DNA of 64,000 nucleotides from Dreissena polymorpha (lineage: Eukaryota > Mollusca > Bivalvia > Myida > Dreissenidae), in the NCBI RefSeq assembly GCF_020536995.1, contig NC_068366.1, positions 26,045,137 to 26,109,136 on the forward strand, read 5' to 3'. Below are positions 48,101 through 59,535 of the stretch, piece after piece (the first letter of the stretch is position 1; each line of letters starts with the position of its first letter). The position numbers were made by a program, and so were the translations under genes. A model generated the notes under the pieces. It was not told the DNA's origin, made no database searches, and saw nothing but the letters and a program-made list of their open reading frames with translations.

Positions 48101-51100
48101 AATTGTGGTTGGAGCCTCAGTTGTGTATATAGCCTTAGTTGTGGTTGGAGTTTCAGTAGTGATTGGAGTCTCAGTAGTGGTTGGAGCCTCAGTTTTTGTA
48201 ATAGCCTCTGTTGTTGTTGGAGCCTCAGTTGTGGTTAGAGTCTCAGTAGTGGTTGGAGCCTCAGTTGTGGTTGGAGCCTCAGTAGTTGTTAGAGTCTCAG
48301 TTGTTGTTGGAGCCTCAGTTGTTGTTAGAGCCTCGTTTGTTTTTAGAGCCACAGTTGTGGTTGGAGCCTCAGTTGTTGTTGGAGCCTCAGTAGAGGTTGG
48401 AGCCTCAGTTGTGGTTAGAGCCTCAGTTGTGGTTGGAGCCTCAGTAGTGGTTGGAGCCTCAGTAGAGGTTCGAGCCTCAGTTGTGGTTGCAGCCTCAGTA
48501 GTGGTTGGAATCTCAGTTACTGTTAGAGCCTCTGTTGTTGTTGGAGCCTCAGTTGTGGTTGGAGCCTCAGTAGTGGTTGGAGTCTCAGTTGTTGTAAGAG
48601 CCTCTGCTGTTGTTAGAGGCTCACTAGTGGTTGGAGCCTCAGTTGTTGTTGGAGCCTCAGTAGTGGTTGGAGTGTCAGTTGTTGCTAGAGCCTCTGTTGT
48701 TGTTGGAGCCTCAGTTGTGGTTGGAGCCTCAGTAGTGGTTGGATTCTCAGTTGTTGTTAGAACCTCAGTTGTTGTTGGAGCCTCAGTAGTGGTTGGAATC
48801 TCAGTTAATGTTAGAGCCTCTGTTGTTGTTGGAGCCTCAGTTGTGGTTGGAGTCTCAGTTGCTGTTAGAGCCTCTGTTGTTGTTGGAGCCTCAGTTGTGG
48901 TTGGAGCCTCAGTAGTGGTTGGAGTCTCAGTTGTTGTTAAAGCCTCTGTTGTTGTAAGAGTCTCATTAGTGGTTGGAGCCTCAGTTGTTGTTGGAGCCTC
49001 AGTAGTGGTTGGAGTGTCAGTTGTTGCTAGAGCCTCTATTGTTGTTGGAGCTTTAGTTGTGGCTGGAGCCTCAATAGTGGTTGGAGTCTCAGTTGTTGTT
49101 AGAACCTCAGTTGTTGTTGGAATCTCAGTAGTGGTTGGAGCCTCAATTGTGGTTAGAGCCTCAGTTGTAGTTAAAGTCTCAGTAGTTGTTGGAGCCTCAG
49201 TAGTGGTTGAAGTCTCAGTAGTGGTTGGAGTCTCAGTTGTTGTTAGAGCCTCAGTTGTTGTTGGAGCCTCAGTAGTGGTTGGAGCCTCAGTTGCGGTTGG
49301 AGCCTCAGTTGTTGTTAGAGTCACAGTGGTGGTTCGAGCCTCTGTTGTTGTTGGAGCCTCAGTTGTGGTTGGAACCTCAGTTGTTGTTGGAGCATCAGTA
49401 GTGGTTGGAGCCTCAGTTGTGGTTAGAGCCTCAGTTGTTGTTAGAGTCTCAGTAGTGGTTGGAGTCTCAGTAGTGGTTGGAGTCTCAATCGTGGTTGGAG
49501 TCTCAGTTGTTGTTAGAGCCTCAGTTGTTGTTGGAGCCTCAGTAGTGGTTGGAGCCTCAGTTGTGGTTGAAGCCTCAGTTGTGGTTGGAGCATCAGTAAT
49601 GGTTGGAGCCTCAGCTGTGGTTAGAGCCTCAGTTGTTGTTGGAGCCTCAGTAGTGGTTGGAGCCTCAGCTGTTGTTAGAGTCTCAGTTGTTGTTAGAGCC
49701 CCAGTTGTTGTTGGAGCCTCAGTTGTTGTTGAAGCCTCAGTAGTGGTTGGAGTCTCAGTTGTTGTTAATGTCTCAGAAGTGGTTAGAGCCTCAGTTGTTG
49801 TTAGAGTCTCAGTTGTTTTTGGATTCTCAGTAGTGGTTGGAGCCTCAGTAGTGGTTGGAGCCTCAGTTGTGGTTAGAGCCTCAGTTGTGGTTAGAGCTTC
49901 AGTTGTTGTTAGAGTCTCAGTTGTTTTGGGATTCTCAGTAGTGGTTGGAGCCTCAGTTGTGGTTGGTGCCTCAGTTGTGGATATAGCCTCAGTTGTGGTT
50001 GGAGTTTCAGTAGTCGTTGGAGTCTCAGTGGTGGTTGGAGTCTCAGTTGTGGATAGAACCCCAGTTGTGGATAGAGCCTCTGTTGTGGTTAGAGCCTCAG
50101 TAGTGGTTTGAGCCTCAGTTGTTGCTAGAGTCTCAGTTGTGGTTGGAATCTCAGTAGTGGTTGGAGTCTCAGTTGTGGTTGGAGCCTCAGAATTGGTTGG
50201 AGTCTCAGTAATGGTTGGAGTCTCAGTTGTGGATAGAGCCCCAGTTGTGGATAGAGCCTCGGTTGTTGTTAGAGCCTCAGTAGTGGTTGGAGCCTCAGTT
50301 GTTGTTAGAGTCTCAGTTGTGGTCGGAGTCTCAGTAGTGGTTGGAGTCTCAGTTGTGGTTTGAGCCTCAGTAGTGGTTGGAGTCTCAGTTGTTGTTAGTG
50401 TCTCACTATAGGTTAGAGCCTCAGTTGTTGTTAGAGTCTCAGTTGTTTTTGAATTCTCAGTAGTGGTTGGAGCCTCAGTTGTGGTTGGAGCCCCAGTAGT
50501 GGTTAGAGCCTCAGTTGTGGTTAGAGCCTCAGTTGTTTTTGGAGTCTCAGTTGTTTTTGGAATCTCAGTAGTGGTTTGAGCCTCAGTTGTGGTTGGAGCC
50601 TCAGTTGTGGATATAGCTTTAGTTGTGGATGGAGTTTCAGTAGTGGTTGGAGTCTCAGTAGTGGTTGGAGTCTCAGTTGTGGATAGAGCCCCAGTTGTGG
50701 ATAGAGCCTCAGTTGTGGTGAGAGCCTCAGTAGTGGTTGGAGCCTCAGTTGTTGTTAGAGTCGTAGTTGTGGTTGGAGTCTCAGTGGGGGTTGGAGTCTC
50801 CGTTGTGGTTGGAGCCTCAGTAGTGGTTTGAGTCTCAGTAGTGTTTGGAGTCTCAGTTGTAGATAGAGCCTCAGTTGTGGATAGAGCCTCAGTTGTGGGT
50901 GGAGCCTCAGTAGTGGTTGGAGTCGTAGTAGTGGTTGGAGTCTCAGTTGTTATTGGAGTCTCAGACGTGATAAGAGTCTCAGTTGTTGTTAGAGTCTCAG
51001 TAGTGGTTGGAGCCTCAGTAGTGGTTGGAGCCTCAGTAGTGGTTGGAGTCACAGTTGTTGTTAGAGCCTTAGTTGTTGTTGGAGCCTCAGTAGTGGTTGG

Positions 51101-54100
51101 AGCCTCAGCTGTGGTTGGAGTCTCAGTTGTTGTTGGAGCCTTAAAAGTGGTTGGGGCCTCTGTTGTGGTTGGGGCCTCAGTTGCTGTTGGAGCCTCTGTA
51201 GTGGTTGGAGCCTCAGTTATTGTTATTGTCTCAATTGTTGTAAGGGTCTCAGTAGTGGTTGGAGCCTCAGTTGTTGTTATTTTCTCAATTGTTGTTAGAG
51301 CCTCAGTAGTGGTTTGAGCCTCACTAGTGGTTGAAGCCTCAGTTGTTGTTGGAGCCTCAGTAGTGCTTGGAGCCTCAGTTGTTGTTAGAGTCTCAGTAGT
51401 GGTTGGAGTCTCAATAGTGGTTGGAGTCTCAGTTGTTGTTGGAGCCTCAGTAGTGATTTGAGTCTCATTTGTTGTTGGAGCCTCAGTAGTGATTGGAGCC
51501 TCAGTTGTTGTTAGAGCCTCAGTTGTTGTTGGAGCCTCAGTAGTGGTTGGAGCCTCAGTTGTGGTCAGAGCCTCAGTTGTTGTTGGAGCCTCAGTAGTGG
51601 TTGGAGCCTCAGTTGTTGTTAGAGTCTCAGTTGCTGTTAGAGCCCCAGTTGTTGTTGGAGCCTCAGTTGTTGTTGGAGCCTCAGTAGTAGTTGGAGTCTC
51701 AGTTGTTGTTAGTGTCTCAGTAGTGGTTGAAGCCTCAGTTGTTGTTAGAGTCTCAGTTATTTTTGTATTCTCAGTAGTGGTTGGAGCCTCAGTTGTTGTT
51801 AGATCCTCAGTTGTTGTTGGAACCTCAGAAGTGGTTGGAGTCTCAGCTGTTGTTAGAACCTCAGTTGTTGTTGGTGCCTCAGTAGTGGTTGGAATCTCAG
51901 TTAATGTTAGAGCCTCTGTTGTTGTTGGAGCCTCAGTTGTGGTTGGAGCCTCAGTAGTGGTTGTAGTCTCAGTTGTTGTTAGAGCATCTGTTGTTGTTAG
52001 AGTCTCAGCAGTGGTTGGAGCCACAGTTGTTGTTGGAGCCTCAGTAGTGGTTGGAGTGTCAGTTGTTGCTAGAGCATCTGTTGTTGTTGGAGCCTCAGTT
52101 GTGGTTGGAGACTCAGTAGTGGTTGGAGTCTCAGTTGTTGTTAGAACCACAGTTGTTGTTGGAGCCTCAGTAGTGGTTGGAGCCTCATTTGTGGTTTGAG
52201 CCTCAGTTGTAGTTAGAGTCTCAGTAGTGGTTGGCGCCTCAGTAGTGGTTGGAGTCTCAGTTTTGGTTGGAGTCTCAGTTGTTGATAGAGCCTCAGTTGT
52301 TGTTGGAGCCTCAGTACTGGTTGGAGCCTCCATTGTGGTTGGAGCCTCAGTTATTGTTAGAGTCTCAGTAGTGGTTGGAGCCTCTGTTGTTGTAAGAGCC
52401 TCAGTTGTGGTTGGAACCTCAGTTGTTGTTGGAGCCTCAGTAGTGGTTGGAGCCTCAGTTGTGGTTATTGCATCAGTTGTTGTTAGAGTCCTAGTAGTGA
52501 TTGGAGTCTCAGCAATGGTTGGAGTCTCAATTGTGGTTGGAGTCTCAGTTGTTGTTAGAGCCTCAGTTGTTGTTGGAGCCTCAGTAGTGGTTGGAGCCTC
52601 AGTTGTGGTTGGAGCCTCAGTTGTTGTTAGAGTCTCAGTAGTGGTTGGAGCCTCTGTTGTGGTTGGAGCCTCAGTTGTGGTTGGAGCCAAAGTAATGGTT
52701 GGAGCCTCAGTTGTGGTTAGAGCCTCAGTTGTTGTTGGAGCCTCAGTAGTGGTTGGAGCCTCAGCTGTTGTTGGAGTCTCAGTTGTTGTTAGAGCCCCAG
52801 TTTTTGTTGGAGCCTCAGTTGTTGTTGGAGCCTCAGAAGTGGTTGGAGTCTCAGTTGTTGTTAGTGTCTCAGTAGTGGTCAGAGCCTCAGTTGTTGTTAG
52901 AGTCTCAGTTGTTTTTGGATTCTCAGTAGTGGTTGGAGCCTCAGTTATGGTTGGAGCCTCAGTTGTGGTTAGAGCTTCAGTTGTGGTTAGAGCCTCAGTT
53001 GTTGTTTGAGTCTCAGTTGTTTTTGGATTCTCAGTAGTGGTTGGAGCCTCAGTTGTGGTTGGAGCCTCAGTTGTGGATATAGCCTTAGTTGTGGTTTGAG
53101 TCTCAGTAGTGATTGGAGTCTCAGTAGTGGTTGGAGGCTCAGTTGTTGTAAGAGCCTCTGTTGTTGTTGGAGCCTCAGTTATGGTTAGAGTCTCAGTAGT
53201 GGTTGGAGCCTCAGTAGTGGTTGGAGCGTCAGTTGTTGTTAGAGTCTCAGTTGTTGTTGGAGCCTCAGTTGTTGTAAGAGCCTCAGTTGTTTTTAGAGCC
53301 TCATTTGTGGTTGGAGCCTCAGTTGTTGTTGGAGTCTCAGTAAAGGTTGGAGCCTCAGTTGTGGTAGGAGCCTCAGTAGTGGTTGGAATCTCAGTTTCTG
53401 TTAGAGCCTCTGTTGTTGTTGGAGCCTCAGTTGTGGTTGGAGTCTCAGTTGCTGTTAGAGCCGTTGTTGTTGTTGGAGCCTCAGTTGTGGTTGGAGCATC
53501 AGTAGTGGTTGGAGTGTCAGTTGTTGTTAGAGCCTCTGTTGTTGTTAGAGTCTCAGTAGTGGTTGGAGCCTCAGTTGTTGTTGGAGCCTCAGTAGTAGTT
53601 GGAGTATCAGTTGTTACGAGAGCCTCTGTTGTTGTCGGAGCCTCAGTTGTAGTTGGAGCCTCAGTAGTGGTTGGAGTCTCAGTTGTTGTTAGAACCTCAG
53701 TTGTTGTTGGAATCTCACTAGTGGTTGGAGCCCCAATAGTGGTTGGAGCCTCAGTTGTGGTTGGAGTCTCAGTTGTTGTTGAAGCCTTAGTAGTGGTTTG
53801 AGCCTCTGTTGTGGTTTGAGCCTCAGTAGTGGTTGGAGCCTCAGTTATTGTTACAGCCTCAGTTGTTGTTAGAGTCTCAGTAGTGGTTAGAGCCTCAGTA
53901 GTGGTTGGAGCCTCAGTTGTTGTTGGAGCCTCAGTAGTGCTTGGAGCCTCAGTTGTTGTTAGAGCCACAGTTATGGTTAGAGCCTCAGTTGTTGTGTGAG
54001 TCTCAGTTGTTTTTGGAATCTCAGTAGTGGTTTGAGCCTCAGTTGTGGTTGGAGCCTCAGTTGTGAATATAGCCTCAGTTGTGGTTGGAGTTTCAGTAGT

Positions 54101-57100
54101 GGTTGGAGTCTCAGTAGTGGTTGGAGTCTCAGTTGTTGATAGAGCCCCTGTTGTGGATAGAGCCTCAGTTGTGGTTAGAGCCTCAGTTGTGGATAGAGCC
54201 TCAGTTGTGGATAGAGCCTCAGTTGTGGTTGGAGTCTCAGTAATGGTTTGAGTCTCAGTAATGGTTGGAGTCTCAGTTGTGGATAGAGCCCCAGTTGTTG
54301 ATAGAGCCTCAGTTGTGGTAAGAGCCTCAGTAGTGGTTGGAGCCTCAGTTGTTGTTAGAGTCTCAGTTTTGGTTGGAGTCTCAGTGGTGGTTGGAGTCTC
54401 TGTTGTGGTTGGAGCCTCAGTAGTGGTTGGAGTCTCAGTAGTGGTTGGAGTCTCAGTTGTGGATATAGCCTCAGTTGTGGATAGCGCCTCAGTTGTGGTT
54501 GGAGCCTCAGTAGTGGTTGGAGTCGAAGTAGTGGTTAGAGCCTCAGTTGTTGTTAGAGTCTCAGTAGTTGTTGAAGCCTCAGTAGTGGTTGGAGCCTCAG
54601 TAGTGGTTGGAGTCTCAGTTGTTGTTAGAAACTCAGTTGTTGTTGGAGCCCCAATAGTGGTTGGAGCCTCAGTTGTGGTTGGAGTCTCAGTTGTTGTTGG
54701 AGCCTTAGTAGTGGTTTGAGCCTCTGTTGTGGTTTGAGCCTCAGTAGTGGTTGGAGCCTCAGTTATTGTTACAGCCTCAGTTGTTGTTAGAGTCTCAGTA
54801 GTGGTTATAGCCTCAGTAGTGGTTGGAGCCTCAGTTGTTGTTGGAGCCTCAGTAGTGCTTGGAGCCTCAGTTGTTGTTAGAGTCTCAGTAGTGGTTGTAG
54901 TCTTAATAGTGGTTGGAGTCTCAGTTGTGGTTGGAGCCTCATTAGTGGTTGGAGTCTCAGTAGTGGTTGGAGTCTCAGTTGTTGTTGGAGTCTCATTAGT
55001 GGATGGAGTCTCACTTGTTGTTGGAGCCTCAGTGGTGGTTGGAGCCTCAGTTGTTGTAAGAGCCTCAGTTGTTGTTGGAGCCTCAGTAGTGTTTGTAGCC
55101 TCAGTTGTGGTTAGAGCCTCAGTTGTTGTTGGAGCCTCAGTAGTGATTGGTGCCTCAGTTGTTGTTAGAGCCCCAGTTGTTGTTGGAGCTTCAGTTGTTG
55201 TTGGAGCCTCAGTAGTGGTTGGAGTCTCAGTTGTTGTTAGTGTCTCAGTAGTGGTTGGAGCCTCAGTTGTTGTTAGAGTCTCAGTTATTTTTGTATTCTC
55301 AGTAGTGGTTGGAGCCTCAGTTGTGGTTAGAACCTCAGTTGTGGTTAGAGCCTCAGTTGTGGTTAGAGCCTCAGTTGTTGTTAGAGTCTCATTTGTGGTT
55401 GGAGTTTCAGTAGTGGTTGGAGTCTCAGTAGTGGTTGGAGCCTCAGTTGTGGATAGAGCCCCAGTTGTGGATAGAGCCTCAGTTGTGGTTAGAGCCTCAG
55501 TTGTGGATAGAGCCTCAGTTGTGGTTGGAGTTTCAGTAGTGGTTGGAGTCTCAGTAGTGGTTGGAGCCTCAGTTGTGGATAGAGCCCCAGTTGTGGATAG
55601 AGCCTCAGTTGTGGTTAGAGCCTCAGTAGTGGTTGGAGCCTCAGTTGTTGTTGGAGTCTCAGTAGTGGTTGGAGTCTCAGTTGTGGTTGGAGTCTCAGTT
55701 GTTGTCAATGTCTCAGTAGTGGTTGGAGTCTCAGTTGTTGTTAATGTCTCAGTAGTGGTTGGGGCCTCAATCGTGGTTAGAGCCTCAGTAGTGGTTGGAG
55801 CCTCAGTTGTGGTTGAAGTCTCAGTTGTTGTTAATGTCTCAGTAGTGGTTGGAGTCTCAGTTGTTGTTAGAGTCTCAGTTGCTGTTGGAGCCTCAGTTGT
55901 GGATAGAGCCTCAGTTGTGGTTGGAGCCTCATTAGTGGTTGGAGTCGTAGTAGTGGTTGGAGTCTCAGTTGTTGTTAGAGTTTCAGTAGTGGTTGGAGCC
56001 TCAGTTGTGGTAAGAGCCTCAGTTGTTGTTTGAGCCTCAGTAGTGGTTGGAGCCTCAGTTGTTGTTGGAGTCTCAGTTGTTGTTAAAGCCTCAGTAGTGG
56101 TTGGAGCCTCAGTTGTGGATAGAGCCTCAGTTGTGGATAGAGCCTCAGTTGTTGTTAGAGCCTCAGTTGTGGTTAGAGTCTCAGTAGTGGTTGGAGCCTC
56201 AGTTGTTTTTGGAGTCTCAGTTGTTGTTGGAGCCTCAGTAGTGGTTGGAGCCTCAGTTGTGGTTTGAGCCTCAGTTGTTGTTGGAGCCTCAGTAGTGGTT
56301 GGAGCCTCAGTTGTTTTTGGAGTCTCAGTTGTTGTCAGAGTCTCAGTAGTGGTTGGATTCTCAGTTGTTGTTAGAGTCTCAGTAGTGGTTGGAGTCTCAG
56401 TTGTTGTTAGAGCCTCTATTGTTGTTGTTGGAGCCTCAGTTGTGGTTGGAGCTTCAGTTGTGGTTAGAGCCTCAGTTGTGGTTTGAGCCTCAGTTGTTGT
56501 TAGAGCCTCAGTAGTGGTTAGAGTCTCAGTTTTTGTTAGAGTCTCAGTAGTGGTTGGAGCCTCAGTAGTGGTTAGAGTATCAGTGCTGTCAGTGCTTGTC
56601 TCTGTTGTTGATAGTATCTTTCTTCTGGGCAATTGTGCCGACCAATAATTGTCGAGATCTGAATAACAAATTCTTGTAATTATTCGATGGTTAGTCCATG
56701 TTTAGTTTACACTTATCATATCTCTTTAAAATTTTGTCCTGCGCGCGGATAATAATTAGTACTATTTTAAATTGTCCGTCTATTAAAGTATAATATATGT
56801 ATGTGTCCTCCATCTTCACGTGCATGTTTCGAAACATTTCGTAAGATATTTTCCGTCAGATAAAGTTGTTTGAGTGCCAGTTTATACTGCAGTGTGAACC
56901 ATAGTGCAAGCATGAATTCATTATCTTTTGTTGTTTTCTTTCGTTTACATTTTGTATTTATTAAGTAAGCATTCACAATACATTAGTGTTTGCCGTGTTT
57001 ACTTTTTCCGGCGTTGTTGATAAAAATCACTTTTTACCTAGAATTCGGGTTGTTTTGTTTTTTCGGGTCAATTTTAGGCCTATAGAAGTGAACAAATTAC

Positions 57101-59535
57101 GGATTTTTACGGATTACTATCTTAAATTATAGTCTGATGTATATCTATATGAGTTACTGTTGGATATTTTGCTTGGTTAAACATACATAAATGCATTTAT
57201 TATAAAGTCACCGGATTCGTTCGGGGGTTTGGTCGAACTATAACATGACATTCCAGGAAAAACAAGACATGGAAGGTGATTTTAATATGGCATTGAGATG
57301 GCATTTAAAATTCCATCAAATAAACAATACATTGTACGAACATTGCAATATATCATATACAATAATGAATCGATGTAAGTATTCTATCTATTACATAAAC
57401 CGACCGCCACCTATTAAGACAGAGACGTGACCGGATGATGAGGGATAACATTATTTTAATAATTTCAAAATAACATGAACTGATTTATTCAAATATCCTG
57501 TATATTTTGAATAACGCACTGTTTCCGATTTTCTTTTTTAATTTTGAGTACTTAACAAGTGGTTGGCATGGCACCATTACGGAGGTTCCGCTGCGATTTT
57601 GTTTCGCCCTCAAACCAATAATTTGAGTTTAATTAAAGTTGGCAGAGATGATCCTTTGGTCCTCTTTCTTCAAAATAATTTAGGAATGGGAGCTGACATA
57701 GATCTTGTGATCATGCGTGGATTGTGCTCTACAAAAGGTATATAAATAATTTTGGTATAAGAGGAATTCTGGTTACAAAGGCAACTGAAAGATATAAGTA
57801 TGGCCGCCAGGGGGCTTAGATTATGTTTGCGTAAATGTGCATGGACTATTAAAATAATGACATTTTATTATTTATCTTTCAAAGATTCCGATTGATGTGT
57901 TTTAACAACAACAAAACTTCAGCAATTGAAATTCAAATTTTCCGGTTTACACGCCATTTTGACTTAATAGAGATAAAGAACCATTGTACGTATAGTATTG
58001 ACATTCAACAAAAACTCGCGGCTTTTAAAATAATAATTTTAAAATCTTTATCAAATGCGACGCTACATTTCAATGAACTTGTTATAAATGTTCAATATTC
58101 CAGAAAACGTCATGAAAATTATGATTTCGTAAATTACGTGTATTTAGGTTTTCATGTATCGCTGGTCAAACATGTTGCAGTAAATCATCGATGTATTCAC
58201 GCTTAAGACGACAATGGTCAATCGTGATTTTCCTAAATTGGTCGTAGCCGGCTCAGGTAATACTTTAAAACACCACGGGTACTCTTAAGTATACTACCAT
58301 GTACACCGGCTACTGAAAGGCGCACGGCAATGCTAGTACTCATACGTATACTTTTTAGTATATTTTCCGTGCCCCGGGTAATTTGTTGTATACTTAAGAG
58401 TACCCGATGTACTTTTTAGAAGTACCTAAGATGACAATTACTTACCGAGCGTAAGTAGCCGAGATGAACATAGATAATGGCGCCGACGTTTTTTGGGTTC
58501 CGAACATTTACGAAGTTACGTAACCTTACATTTGAATCCTGTTGAGTTATTTTACGGCAAAAACTGACATCTCAATATTGATGTTAAGGCCGATTATTGT
58601 TGAACATAATTATATTTCTTGTTTATATTTTAGCAATTTAAAGTATTTAACCTTTGAAATAAATGTCAGAAATGAAATACCACAATGTACTTATTTGTCA
58701 TAGCCTTAAACCGTGTAAATGGTGATGAGTTATTTCGGATTACTTATGTAATTAGATTATCACGGTCCTTCTGAATCCTTTATCAGATAACAAAGTATTT
58801 ATCGGAACCTTATCTTACGGAAGCTCAGATAAACAATCGTTCATTGATAAGCAATAACTTTGTTACAGTTGTTTACTGAGAGGTTTGGTTACATCGCCGG
58901 GTATCGACAACGCATACAATCAGCACGTGCGTACAGCAAAATATCGAGTACATGAAATTGTATTTTGTACATGTACACTATCGGAAAAAAAATACTCTTA
59001 AACATCAATAGTTACATACTCAATAACATGTGGTTTCCGTATTTTGAAGTCATTTGAATAATTAAATTACATATACATTTTCCAGTTCTTAGGGTCAGTC
59101 ATTAATATGAAAACATAGAACGCATTTATGTACGGTTTGTTGCGTCAAATTTTTTGCTACTTTTACAATTATTCTAAGAGCATTCATGAGGATTGTTACA
59201 TCCAGCACGATTTATTTCACCGTCAGGGTAAAGAAATATAACCAACTGCATTACTTTTATAAAGTCCACACATAGGAAATCGCCATTCCATTACCATTAT
59301 TTAACACTAGTTGTACATATAAAATGGGAAATGTAACTTTGTCAGCTAAAAAAACCGACCATACAAAAGTATATAAATAACAATGTAATGATTAAGATCA
59401 AGTAATAAATGGCTTCATGTACTTACTGGCCCATGATGTCTCTGTTTCCGGTTCGATGAAGGTCAGTTTACCTTCCGGCGTCCTAAGCAACGAAAAAAGT
59501 ATAAGAAAAAATCCAGCATATACACAGTTTGCCAT
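35993..59535 (-). CDS. Giant single-pass transmembrane mucin, four exons
   Basis: Exons on the minus strand are 59535-59427, 56658-36921, 36610-36501 and 36148-35993, with introns of 2,768, 310 and 352 bp. All borders have GT and AG, and phases agree (1, 1, 0). The sum is about 20.1 kb, or about 6,700 residues. The order is signal peptide, short Trp/Tyr-containing spacer, Thr-rich repeats with no cysteine, a roughly 60-residue juxtamembrane stretch, one membrane span and a 50-residue cytoplasmic tail. Such a Thr/Pro/Ser array is the mark of a mucin domain, expected to be densely O-glycosylated and held at the cell surface, likely on an epithelium. No SEA, EGF or von Willebrand domain was seen. 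One single-base slip near 39.92 kb breaks the frame; elsewhere the array stays open over 19 kb, which argues for selection. Function beyond a surface coat is unknown. Confidence 0.82.
36501..36610 (-). CDS. Mucin exon 3: transmembrane segment
   Basis: The acceptor TTTTTACAG ends at 36611. The carried-over base completes an Ala codon, then TVILVSALGSAGALTIAAVT and VAIYIY form one hydrophobic span of about 25 residues, followed by TFKYSTNLAR with positive charge on the inner side. The donor GTAAGT begins at 36500; exon phase 0 at its end. Confidence 0.8.
36921..56658 (-). CDS. Mucin exon 2: 19.7 kb of Thr-rich tandem repeats
   Basis: The acceptor TTATTCAG ends at 56659, and the donor GTATGT begins at 36920. 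After LDNYWSAQLPRRKI the exon is repeats to about 37115: 6-residue units (TTTEAP, TTTEAL, TTTETP and TTTETL, about 880 of them), then a transitional Ala/Val-rich part, then about 80 units of 13 residues (ESTTTPATTETIT and ESTTTPATTETNT). A non-repeated juxtamembrane part follows (SINILPTSATSALTS, STVLQDFLALAKDGDHQPLS). No cysteine occurs in the repeats. A vertebrate mucin PTS exon can reach a similar size, but a single 19.7 kb exon is at the extreme. The two open frames meet near 39.92 kb with a one-base difference; the arithmetic of both splice phases also requires exactly one extra base. Confidence 0.85.
37115..40297 (-). repeat. Mucin 39-bp (13-residue) tandem array
   Basis: About 80 units of 39 bp, each coding (E/D)STTTPATTET(I/N/S)T. 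Variation is concentrated at the position after ET (Ile, Asn or Ser) and the first residue (Glu or Asp). Alternation of ITE and NTD units creates a partial 78-bp second-order pattern. Confidence 0.92.
40298..40700 (-). repeat. Mucin transitional 18-bp array, Ala/Val variant
   Basis: Units keep the 6-residue period but read ATTTAE, ETTTAA, VTTTAA, ATTTVA, ETTTGV and so on, more diverged than the main array. It joins the 13-residue block to the TTTEAP block. Confidence 0.85.
40701..56575 (-). repeat. Mucin main 18-bp (6-residue) tandem array
   Basis: About 880 units of 18 bp. Two main unit types differ in codons as well as in residue: Pro units are mostly acc act act gag gct cca and Leu units mostly aca aca act gag gct cta. 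Occasional 21-bp units (TTTIEAL or TTTIESL) and rare single-residue changes give landmarks for longer-range duplications (see findings). Confidence 0.92.
56659..59426 (-). other. Intron 1 of the mucin gene
   Basis: GT at 59426-59425 and AG at 56660-56659. AT-rich, with several short unsupported frames on either strand. Contains the 58277-58405 inverted repeat. Confidence 0.7.
58277..58405. repeat. Perfect 18-bp inverted repeat around a 93-base loop
   Basis: GGGTACTCTTAAGTATAC at 58277-58294 and its exact reverse complement GTATACTTAAGAGTACCC at 58388-58405. The loop has its own GCACGG/CCGTGC mirror pair and several GTATAC-like palindromes, so nested stems are possible. It could be a small MITE. 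Confidence 0.8.
59427..59535 (-). CDS. Mucin exon 1: signal peptide
   Basis: The ATG at 59535-59533 starts MANCVYAGFFLILFSLLRTP, a short polar start and a hydrophobic core typical of a signal peptide, followed by EGKLTFIEPETETSWA. The donor GTAAGT follows directly at 59426. One base is carried over and joins the first two bases of exon 2 to make an Asn codon. I chose this ATG because it alone gives a secretion signal whose phase fits the giant exon. Confidence 0.75.

Noticed and set aside
37471-56486. Long plus-strand open frames (up to about 970 codons; Val/Ser/Gly-rich or Cys/Ser/Gly-rich) opposite the mucin exon
   Set aside because: The 18- and 39-bp units are multiples of three and contain no stop on the other strand, so antisense frames stay open by arithmetic. 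They are hydrophobic nonsense, lack a leader and splice sites, and are more often broken than the sense frame.
57563-57745. Frame with DPLVLFLQNNLGMGADIDLV followed by a GT, within mucin intron 1 on the opposite strand
   Set aside because: It reads somewhat like protein, but I know no family for it and found no partner exon. Left out as unsupported.
57892-58206. 104-codon frame in mucin intron 1
   Set aside because: AT-rich composition, no motif, no neighbouring exon.
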